Shown one piece after another: positions 21,938 through 31,500 of a stretch of 64,000 nucleotides of DNA. The notes below the pieces were generated by a model, which saw only the letters and a list, made by a program, of their open reading frames with translations, ran no database searches and was not told the DNA's origin. Origin of the DNA: Entamoeba invadens IP1 (Eukaryota > Evosea > Mastigamoebida > Endamoebidae); the NCBI RefSeq assembly GCF_000330505.1, contig NW_004191847.1:282834-346833 (forward strand). Direction: 5' to 3'. The stretch's first letter is position 1, and the number at the start of each line of letters is the position of its first letter. A program made the position numbers and the translations under genes.

Positions 21938-23428
21938 ATGGGCTCTTTATTTCAAGGCAAAGTTTTGTTGCATTATTCAGACAATTCGAATGATATTGTT
22001 GACGAAGGGGAGTTAGAGATAATGCGCACACGTGCTGTCTCGACCAAGTACTCCAATGTTTCATTCACTTCACCCATCGTTGAAATTCCCGTTGGGCGAA
22101 CACTTGGGAAGTATTTTGTTCAATACCTCCGTGACGAGCAAGTCAAATTCAGTTGGTACACTCGCAACAAACAAGTCGACCTCTTTTTGGAGTTTCTGAA
22201 ATTTGGTTTAACCCTTAAGGAAGCCCTTTCCTACACGCAGGTGACCTCCGAAGTCTTTTCATCTGTCTGTGGGATGAATCTTCAATTAGTATTAGACGCG
22301 GACAAAGACAAACAGTGTGAGGACAATGTTCTTCCTGCTGTCAGCAAACAAGATGGGTTAAAGGTTGCACAGTACTACTTCAATGAAACTGACTTTTTGA
22401 ATGCATTTTTATCTGGTGGACTTACTGAGGCGAAGTTGGATAAACGAAAGACACTTGGAGTGTCACCGACGCACTCTGGAAAGCAATTTGTGAATAGAAA
22501 TACGGCGACTGCTGTTGGTGAGATTGTGAAGAATGGGAAGACCCCCCTTGGTCTTAAAATGTTGAATTTCTTTCAAGAGTACACCAACCTTTCGGAAGAT
22601 TTGTTTGAGAAGAATGTCCAGATGCTTGCGAACAAATGGAAGAGTGAAGGGAATAAAGAGTTGTATGAGTTGTGCATGAAGTATTGTGGAGCATCGCAAC
22701 AAGAACAACGTCCCGCAATTACAATAGCCGGCGAAAGTGTGACCCACGCCGTCTCTCCTCTTGCTCGTCCGACCTTCAAAACGTGTTCACCTGAGAAAAA
22801 AGAAGAAAATGTCCAATCAAACATCGTCTTAGGCACAAACAAAAGCGCTGCGCTTAATATTCAAAACACACAACAAAGTGTTTCCCCAAGTGCCCCGATT
22901 TCACAAATCACATTTCAAAATCCAATTCAAGGAATCGACTTGGAGTTACTCAAAAAGTGGACGGGGATGAGGAACTTGAGAGTCTTATATGACAAGAGTA
23001 TGCCAGAAGTTGATATCTTACAATTTAATACTGCTATCTGTGGGAAAAAGAATATGATGGTTATAGTCAACGCAGAGGATGGCTCTGTATTTGGGTCGTA
23101 TTCGTCAATAGAAGTGCCACCCCCAGTAAATTGGATTAAGAAAGACTCGGGGCATTTCTTATTTACTCTTGTGAACCACAAAAACATCGAGCCAACCCGA
23201 TTCTATCCACTGAAGCTTGGAAACTCGGTGTATATCTTCCAAAACGACTATATGATATCAGTATTGGCAGTACAAGGCGCTTTCAAAATTAACATCAGAA
23301 CTGAATCGACTTTCGCTTCAAAATTCCCAGTCTTCTACAACGACACGACAAAACTCGGAAATGCTCTGTTTGTTGATACACCAGATAAATTCGCGATTAA
23401 GTCGTTACTCGTGTTGGAGTTCTTTTAA
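21938..23428 (+). CDS. TLDc-domain protein
   Basis: 496 residues from ATG 21938. The N-terminal 250 residues are helical with no known domain. A Ser, Thr and Gln-rich linker follows (about 255-325). The C-terminal 170 residues fit the TLDc fold as it appears in the many Entamoeba family members: LLKKWTGMRNLRVLYD at the start, a strand of hydrophobic residues, then DGSVFGSYSSIEV, equivalent to the conserved FGgY element. Later strands include FLFTLVNHK. TLDc proteins act in oxidative stress responses and bind V-ATPase in animals; in Entamoeba the role is unknown. The N-terminal region might be a lineage-specific scaffold. Confidence 0.7.
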   Translation: MGSLFQGKVLLHYSDNSNDIVDEGELEIMRTRAVSTKYSNVSFTSPIVEIPVGRTLGKYFVQYLRDEQVKFSWYTRNKQVDLFLEFLKFGLTLKEALSYTQVTSEVFSSVCGMNLQLVLDADKDKQCEDNVLPAVSKQDGLKVAQYYFNETDFLNAFLSGGLTEAKLDKRKTLGVSPTHSGKQFVNRNTATAVGEIVKNGKTPLGLKMLNFFQEYTNLSEDLFEKNVQMLANKWKSEGNKELYELCMKYCGASQQEQRPAITIAGESVTHAVSPLARPTFKTCSPEKKEENVQSNIVLGTNKSAALNIQNTQQSVSPSAPISQITFQNPIQGIDLELLKKWTGMRNLRVLYDKSMPEVDILQFNTAICGKKNMMVIVNAEDGSVFGSYSSIEVPPPVNWIKKDSGHFLFTLVNHKNIEPTRFYPLKLGNSVYIFQNDYMISVLAVQGAFKINIRTESTFASKFPVFYNDTTKLGNALFVDTPDKFAIKSLLVLEFF

Positions 23429-23658
23429 TTTATCGTTTTTAAAGTGTTTTCTCATCACTCAAAGGAAGTCAACGAAAGCGATCACTAATCAATCAATAAG
23501 GATATCGTCAAGGTCGTGAATGACCTTTAACCCAATTGTCTGGGCTTGCTACTTATCATTTCTTGTTATTATTATAATAAAATTATAATATAATAATAAT
23601 TATAGTATAATAATTATAGTATAATATAATTATATTTATTATTTATATTATAATAATA

Positions 23659-24519
23659 TTATACTAAAATACAAACCATCACCATGTCATACAACACATT
23701 CACTTTGAATGACCCAACTCCACCTTTCTGTATCCCACAAACAAGTCCACTTTCAGTCACTGCGGTAGTTAAGACACCACCAGAACACATTTCTTCTGTG
23801 TGTGAAGGATCTACTACATAAACTTCATCGAGCTATTTGGTTAGTATTTTGATTCTATCATATATATAGTAAATTGTAACTACATGTATACTAGAACTAT
23901 AGTATAAGAGATTAATAGTAAAATATCTCGAACAAACTAATACTAAAGACACGCATACAGGAAGAGCGGATGGCTCGAAGTGAATGAATTGAACGTTGTC
24001 CTTATTAATATCGATTTGAACTTCCTCGGCATCGCCCGATATCACGGTGACGACAGGAATTAAAGTTGAGAGGAGTGCGGCTCGAACGGCAAGGGAAACG
24101 CAATCCATCACATTACCGTCATCTTCTACGACGATTGCATCGACGTAGACGACCCAACACAATTTGCCTGGAGAGACACAAAGTTTCTTTAACATCTCTT
24201 TACCGGCGTTTTCTAAGGAAACGGTTATCATTTGCTCGATGGAAACATCACGAACATTGTCTGCACCAGACTTTCTCACTAAAACAGTATATCGCCCTTC
24301 ATTACTGGACGTAGCTTGGGGTTCTTCTAACTCACATTTAATGCCAACTACAACTTCGGTACGTCCTAAGAAAAATCGGACGGATCCATTCGCTTGATCT
24401 ATAACGTCGCGCTCACATCGAAACTCACGAAATTGTAGTACACTCCGTCCATCCGTTCGGACATTCACAGAAACTCCTTCTTTGATAAATTCAACTTCAC
24501 TTGTACTCAGAGCGTACAT
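23659..24519 (-). CDS. RRP42: Exosome core subunit Rrp42 (RNase PH family)
   Basis: Two exons, 24519-23938 and 23832-23659, give 251 residues. The 105-nt intron starts GTTTGTTC, ends AATAG and is phase 0. Without splicing the ORF loses its RNase PH C-terminal domain; with splicing it continues LLDEVYVVDPSHTEE as expected. Features of Rrp42/EXOSC7 include FIKEGVSVNVRTDGR at the N-terminus, GSVRFFLGRTEVVVGIKCE, the CVSPGKLCWVVYVDAIV stretch, and AVRAALLSTLIPVVTV. The phosphate-binding Arg and catalytic Asp of active RNase PH are absent, as is normal for the inert eukaryotic ring. It would sit in the six-subunit PH ring of the exosome for 3'-5' RNA decay. The gene is convergent with the TLDc gene. 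Confidence 0.88.
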
Positions 24520-25209
24520 CTATTTATTAGTTGAATGCTTTTCACATAGATTTAAAGGGTTTTTGAAGTTTGATTCTGGGTTCTTGTACTATTTCTGTAT
24601 AATTTGATATAATATATTTTATAATACATTTTTATTCTTTTTAGATATAATTGTTTTTTTGCTATTATTTTTGTATTTAAAATGGTTTATTATTATAATT
24701 ACATTTTAGTTTATATATAGTTATTAATTGAATAAAAAAATAATTATATTTTTCTATTAAATAATAATTTGTAAAAAATGAAATAAACCTTCTATATTAA
24801 AATATAATCTATAAAAAAATATCAGTAATTCATATTTTAAAAAACATAAACAACAAACTAATAAAGATAATTAATTTTGTTTATTAAAAGAAGCATCGAA
24901 GGATCAGTTTTAGATTATTATAACAAATAACAAAAAAATTTGTAATTCCACTCAAAAACTATAAAGATATAAAACAATTATTATTAAAACCGAAGTAAAA
25001 CAAACTATATAATTATTGCCAAAGTTTGACTCAAAGTAATCAACTGTTATTTATTAAACTATAATTTATACTAATAATACAAGAATTATTGTTACTTAAC
25101 AATAGAACAACAAACCATTTTATAACCAGAACATTTGAGGTAAAAAGTCGAAAGGAGAGACAAAAAATCAAAGTAACTAACTTCATCGCACGAACTCAAT
25201 AACAAAACG
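24520..25209. other. AT-rich intergenic region
   Basis: About 690 bp between divergent genes; no ORF, RNA or repeat recognised. It should contain both promoters. Confidence 0.5.
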
Positions 25210-27326
25210 ATGTCCGACTCTCTCGATCTTTTAGAACAAAACTATCAAGACGGAGTTTCTGCTCTTAATTCTCAAGACGTTTTAGCCACATTATCACAAG
25301 ACATGTCGTTTGACCGATTGTTACACATCGCATGTCGCAACAAGTGTGTTCCTTCAATACTCATATAGTATAATATATAGTATATATATACTAATTTTAT
25401 TCTATATATCTTTTATAGTAGAATATAGTATACTACAACTAATAAATACTCACCCCCAGCTGGAAAGAAGTAGTTGAGTGTCTTTTAAATTACGCGCCTG
25501 AGAAATTGACTGTTTGTGACAATCGTGGATACACTCCTCTGATGACTGCGATCAAAAGTAAAAGTGTTTCTGTCATCATCTTACTTCTTTCTGTTGGGGA
25601 CTGCCGAGTCGACCTCTGCGACAATTACAAAAACAACATCTTACACATCATGGCGGAGAGTCCTATGGACGATTTGATGTTGTTAGTAGCTCGGCGAGTT
25701 GTTGATGAATATCCGCTCTTTGTGAATCGGAAGAATGTAGTCGGGGAGACGCCCTTTCATAAGTCTTTAGAGGCGGGGAACATCAATTTTTCTCATTTTT
25801 TAATGAGTCATGGCGCTTCATTAGATGAGACGACTTTGAATGGGAAGACGATAAGAGAGTACGCCCTCTTTGCTCGCAACAATGCGCAATTAACGTTGAA
25901 ATTTGTGGACAATTTATATAAAGAGGAGAAGACGAAGTTAGACTCCCTCAAGAAGACTTTAAGTCGAGACATCTCTCCTCTTGCCGACACTGAAGTTCCT
26001 CAATTTCAAAAGAAAGTTGTTGTTGACAGTTGTGATGAGAGAATTACAGAGACAAGTGACACAAACGCGGAAGACGGAAGCACTTTTGAAGCGAAAGAAT
26101 CGACTTCGGACGACTCTGATCAAGCCGTTGTCTTAGATGTGTTAACGAAGTCGGGAAGAGTAAGTCAGAACACATCCACCCCTGTGAAACAAGTCGTTTT
26201 GAAGCGAAAAGAGACGCCGAAGACTCGAACGCGTGTGGATGAGTTCAAAGAGTATCTCCGTCACTTAGAGATCAACACGAAGATTAGTGAAGGCATCGAC
26301 TCCTTCAATCGAAAGAAGAAATTCCGCATCATTTCGATCGATGGCGGAGGAATTAAATGTATCATGCAAGCTATTATCATCGGAAGACTTATGGATAAGT
26401 ACCCAACACTCTTAGATTCAGTCAACTTGTACTGCGGCGTCTCCGCTGCAAGTTTCACTGCAACATATTTCGCAATGGGATATCATCCTAAAGACGTCGC
26501 GAAACTCATGAGCGTCATGTTCAAACATGTCTTTGAAAAGAAGTCGCGCGGCTTCATGGAAGCACTCTATTCAAACAAATTTCTCATCGAGGCGGCTACA
26601 GCGTCGTTCGGCGAGTTGAAATTGTCCGATTTGAAGCGACACGTTTTGGTCAACGCTTTCCAATTCGACACGGGAGAAAACGACCCAAATCGCTGTTGCA
26701 AAGCGTGTTTCTTCAACAACTTTATCCCAGGATATGACTGCAAAATAGCAGACGCTTGTTTGAGGTCTTCAGCGGCGGTTGGCTACTTCCCGCCTTATAA
26801 CGGATTTGCTGATGGCGGAATATTCGAAAACAACCCAATCACTTGTGCATTCCCACTCATATTCGGAGAGAGAGGTCTTGGAATGGACGTCAAGAACACC
26901 GTTTGCCTGTCAATCTCGTCCGGAAGAGCTCCAAACAATTTCATTGATAGTAAAAAATACACGGATGTCGGGATGGTCCAACTCTTGCCGTTGTGCGTCG
27001 ATGGGTTCTTGTGGAGTCGAGTTTGTTGTATTCATATTAACACTTGGAAGTTCATATAGTTTGGAATATAGTACTTTATTATTTTTATAGAGTTTACAGA
27101 AGAGCAATAGATAAAGGTTAAGTGCAAAGCAAAAACTGAGGAATAGAAGTCAATGGCCGATGAAGTGGGGAAAGGATTCTTAGGAGAAAAATACATGCGC
27201 TTTGACCCAGTACTTCCAGAACAATATGACTTGGACTGCGCGGACCACATCGACCGCCTTATTGAGTTGGCAAATAACATCGACATATCGGAAGTCGAGG
27301 ATTGGGTTCTTAAGTATTGGTTCTAA
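25210..27326 (+). CDS. Ankyrin-repeat patatin-like phospholipase (iPLA2 type)
   Basis: Three exons, 25210-25343, 25460-27020 and 27147-27326, give 624 residues. Intron 1 (116 nt) starts GTGTGT, unlike the usual GTTTG; intron 2 (126 nt) starts GTTTGTTG. Joining exons 1 and 2 completes an ankyrin repeat (LLHIACRNN then WKEVVECLL). About four ankyrin repeats (residues 40-180) precede an acidic Ser/Thr linker and the patatin domain (330-590). The oxyanion motif GGGIK is at about 339, the nucleophile motif GVSAAS at about 371 and the catalytic Asp in DGGIFENNP at about 496. The final Gly of GxSxG is Ala. The protein resembles group VI calcium-independent phospholipase A2 and would hydrolyse membrane phospholipids. 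Confidence 0.88.
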
Positions 27327-27426
27327 TTGTTATTTTGTGGTTTTCGTTTGTTTTTTGGACACATCATTTGTTTTTATTTAGTTATGTTGCTCTATTATGA
27401 GTGTATGGATACACAACTTATAAGAA

Positions 27427-30126
27427 TCAATCATTAAGTTTTGCTTTCACGAACTGGTCAATGACATATGAAGGGACTGAACCTGCAGTCTCTGCTGCGA
27501 GGATGTCAACCTCTCTCTTAAATTCAGTTTGGCCGTGTGACCACGCATACTCCAAAAAGATCATCAGAGTCCTGTAAAGATAGTTTTCACTTGCTGTAGT
27601 GTAGAATAACAATACAATAAATACAACATCAAATTGATGCAGTTTCGAAGCTGTTTGGAGCAACTCCTCGATGGAAACAACTTTCCGACAGACGGAGTTC
27701 ATTATGCTCAATATTTTGTATGCCTTTGAGATTTCTTGTTGCAACCTTGTTGAACATCCCATCCCAATACCAACACCTTCATTGATTAGTCTTAGACGTG
27801 TTGTGATGTCGCTAGGTTTTTTCATGACCACATTGTCAACATTTATTTCTTGTTTGTAAATATCTTCGACAGTGAGCTTCAGTAAACACAAAACACCCTC
27901 ATCTGTGCGTCCCCTGGTGATGTACCATCGCCACAAAAGCTCTGGGCACTTCTCTTCAATATACGATTTTGCGAACTGGAGGGGTGATGAAAGAATTAAG
28001 GATATTTCATTTTTTTCAACCATCACATCATACACAACTCGAAGCGCATCTTCGTTTCCACTCTGACTGACTGTGTCGACACAATTCATTCTGATGTTGT
28101 AAAGGTTGTCGTCGCTGAGTGTGTTTTTCCTCAAGCTGTCCTTCATGTTGTTGAGCGGGACAAAGACGTTTCTCATAACTCTTCTCAAACTCTCCAATTT
28201 GCTCTCACTCTCTTTTTCGCCCTTTTTCATCCACTTCATAAGAAGAGCAACATATATGTCAGACATCCCATTCGTAACCAAGTCCTCTTCTATTGGCTCA
28301 ACATCAATCTCTGCAGCAGTAACTGCACTAAATATTTCCCCCCCATACACCGTTCGGTCACTTTCAACATCAGCCTCCGACTTTCCCATCATAAATACAG
28401 CCCTTTCAACTTTAAGCTTTGCTTCCATTGCTTTGTCAAAAAACCCACATTTTTTGTCTTTCAATACTCCAGTCAGACATTCGCATCCCTGCTCGTTCAC
28501 AATTTTCTCCACCAATTTATCATAAATAACTTTTTGATAAACATCTTTCTTTCCAGTTCGGATATATTCCTCCACACTCATTGTATTCTGCCTCTTATAC
28601 AGTGGTCCAACAGTTTTCATCGCCTTGACCAAGTCCAAACAGATTGAAGCAACTTCGTTAATTCCAACCTTTTGGATGTCTTGCGAATCCTCTGTGTAGT
28701 CTTTGATACACTCCAGAATATGTTCGTCATCTCCAAAGTACTCACCATAAATGTCCAATTTCCAAATTCTTTTTACAACCCTAAAGAGTAACTCAAACAA
28801 CCCATCTATTGTACTACACTCATTTCTCACACACTCAACAGCGTCTACAATACTTCTATTCTTGGAGGTCAACGCAGCGTAAGCAAAACACGCTTCTCCG
28901 ACGTTTCCAAATGTGTTAATATACTCTTCAAACACATCTTTCAGTGTTTGAATTGCCAAGCACTCAGCCTCTTCAATTAGTGTAGCACACCCTTTCACCG
29001 TGATTATCCACCTCTTTGGGAGATTTGGAGTTGTGCCTTCACTTACTGTGGAAGGTACGTCTGTCTCTACCTTCGAATTTCTCCCCTCAAATGTTTCGTC
29101 CGTTCCGTCGGAACAATCTTCAATCAAAAATGAGATGTCTTCGAGTGGATATGCGAGATTGGATTTTTGCGGAACGGCCCTAGTGGCTTTGACGGCAATG
29201 CCCCCTACAAGGAACATGTCATCATTTCGTATCAGGGACATATCCTCCGACTCGATGAATAAATAGACTCGATCCACCGTTCCTATTAATATGGAATTAA
29301 GATTAATAGAAGCGCAAATTATAGTTTCTTCGATCATCGTATTTTTCAGAAAAGCAATTTTCGTTCCGGTGACGTAGCCAATAAATTTGTATGAAAAAAC
29401 GATGATCGAACTGAAAACGTTTGAAACCGCTGAACTCAGTGGCAAAATCGCTTGAACTGACAAATCATCCTTCCCACTTTTCGAGATGAGATCGCTAATG
29501 GCGGAATAGACACCCTGAATCGAATATAAAAAGGCGAAAGAAATAGTGGAGTAGACGTCAAGTGATGTTGTCGACAACGCATAAAAAATATGCCTCTCGG
29601 TGTCGATGAACAATTTGATGTATTCTGTCTTGTGGAAAAATTTCGTGATGAACGACAAAGGACCTTGTGAAATGCACTTTACTGAATTGGTCGAAGACTG
29701 CAAACAAAAAATCTGTTTTTCATGAATGAAGAACTTGTTATCGCCATCCACGAGACTTGTTGTAGGGATTGCAGAAGGGTAGGTTTCGACGGATACATCT
29801 GTGAATATTTCAAAAATGCCAGCACTGCGCTGACGAATTAAATCGAATAAACCATAATCACTAATTGTCACTTTTGTGATAAAGTAATAATTTTAAAAGT
29901 TTTGTTTTTGAATGGATAAAAAGTCAAACCGATTGAGACGAGCACTGACAAGATCAGCGACGTGGCGCTTTGCAGTTTCGCGCATTTGACGTTGGAGGTC
30001 GTCGACTTTATCCTTGTCTGTTTTTGTAGAGACAAGTTCGTTTGCGAGAAGAGTTCTGATGTGTTCGAATGTCAGAGTTTCTCGAGTTGGAATGGCCATG
30101 TTCCCAGTCTGTGGTATTTTCAACAT
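27427..30126 (-). CDS. Nup155/Nup170-like nucleoporin
   Basis: Two exons, 30126-29930 and 29860-27427, give 876 residues. The 69-nt intron starts GTTTGACT and ends ATTAG, phase 2. The downstream frame alone has no ATG for about 180 codons, so an upstream exon is needed. The N-terminal half looks like the Nup155 beta-propeller: YIKLFIDTERHIFYALSTTSLDVY matches the family's hallmark of a D..R.iLYtls....i.vyd strand pair. The C-terminal half is an alpha-solenoid that ends with ELLWRWYITRGRTDEGVLCLLKL and ITTRLRLINEG, as in Nup155 (LLWrYYe...Y..Aa.vL..La, then l..RieyLs.A). It is shorter than animal Nup155. It would be a linker of the inner pore ring. The family assignment is inferred from pattern, not a search. 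Confidence 0.6.
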
Positions 30127-30800
30127 TTTGTTTTTTGAAGATTTTTTATCTTTTTTGCTTTTTCAAATATTTTATTTGTTTTTTTTTTGTTATTGATGGT
30201 AGGGTTTTTTGTTTTTTTATTTCCAATTTTTTGGTGTTTTATTCAAAAAAAAAATAATTATACGTTTTATTATATTTTTACGATTTTCGCTTTATTGTTT
30301 TTTATTATTATAATAATATCACTTTAACTATTAATAATAATAAATTTTAAAAAGAGTGTAAAATTTATAAATTAAACTTATTTTATTCAAGAAAAATATT
30401 CAGCTCTAATAAAAAAATGAAATTTAAAATAAAAAATATACCCGTCACAAAGTGTTGAAGTTCCCAACACAAAGTTCGAATAAAATGAAAAAAAAGTTAA
30501 AAAAAATAACAAAAAATAGGTTTGTTAATTAAAATAAAGTTTAAATGGTTGTTTATTAAATAATAATTATTATAACTATAAAAATATTAAATGTATTATT
30601 GTTGTTTTTATTTCTATTTTTATTCCAAAATAAATTTCTCTTTTTAAAAAACTCAAACTCATTATTAGTATTAGAAATATTTACTATTGATTATAATAGT
30701 GTTATAAATAGTTTTACATTAGTATCATTAAACTACTTACAAGAGTTGCTTCTAACAATTGCACCTCTGAACAAGAGAACAGTAAGAAACACTCATATAA
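30127..30800. other. AT-rich intergenic region
   Basis: About 670 bp, very AT-rich, no gene seen. It separates the 5' end of the Nup155-like gene from the 3' end of the ELM2 gene. Confidence 0.5.
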
Positions 30801-31196
30801 TCAGTCAAAATGGTTGAAGTGCATCTCTCTTTTGAATTGGTTCGAGTTGTACCTATTTTGGTTGTCCATATTTACTTTAAGTTGAAGCAAAGCGTCTTCG
30901 ACGATGTAATCATTGTTATGTAAAAATTGGAGAGCTTCTGTTCGATCGAACTTGACGTATGGGGGGGTCATTCGTTCTGCTGTTGTCATATACGTGTTGA
31001 GTGCTTCTTTAGATATTGCGTCGCACCTGAACATCATAATCCCAGCAGCCTCCGCGGTATCTGCTCGCGACACTCCATCGACAGTCGCTTTATTGACGCA
31101 TCTCCCAAACGTTGGTCTTGGGCCTGCAAAGTATTTTTCCGTTGGGATGACGGCCTGGTATTCCGGGCCCACACGTGTTTGATGCTTTGCCATCAT
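30801..31196 (-). CDS. ELM2-domain protein (chromatin corepressor-like), no SANT domain
   Basis: 131 residues; two ATG codons in tandem start it (31196 and 31193). The opening RVGPEYQAVIP is the diagnostic start of an ELM2 domain (compare iRVG..YQA.IP in CoREST, MIER and MTA). The rest of the domain follows: the DAISKEALNTYMTTA segment and the C-terminal helix pair DRTEALQFLHNNDYIVEDALLQL, equivalent to the qalglL....yDvekAl..L of CoREST. ELM2 binds and dimerises histone deacetylases. A SANT domain would normally follow, but the ORF stops after a short Asn-rich tail. It may be a minimal deacetylase-binding adaptor. It is divergent from the saposin-domain gene, 304 bp apart. Confidence 0.75.
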   Translation of the reverse strand: MMAKHQTRVGPEYQAVIPTEKYFAGPRPTFGRCVNKATVDGVSRADTAEAAGIMMFRCDAISKEALNTYMTTAERMTPPYVKFDRTEALQFLHNNDYIVEDALLQLKVNMDNQNRYNSNQFKREMHFNHFD

Positions 31197-31500
31197 AACT
31201 ACTTGTTCTTTATATTATTAGTTATTAGTTATTAATTAAAAAATATATTATTTTGTATAGTATATATTATTCTTATATTAAATAATTAAATAATTAAATA
31301 ATTAATTATTTAATTAATTAATTAATTGGTTGTTTTTCTATAATATCTTCATATAAAATGAATTAAAGCCAAATCTATCTACAACTATTAACAGCTTAGA
31401 ACAAGAAACTATATTTATTAATAAAAGTATTATATTTTTTTAATTTAAATTGTTCCCAGATGATTTTGAACTAGAATTAAAAAATCATATTTTTAGAACA
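31197..31500. other. Divergent promoter region
   Basis: About 300 bp shared by two divergent genes. Simple TTAATTAA-type repeats at 31274-31325. No gene. Confidence 0.5.
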
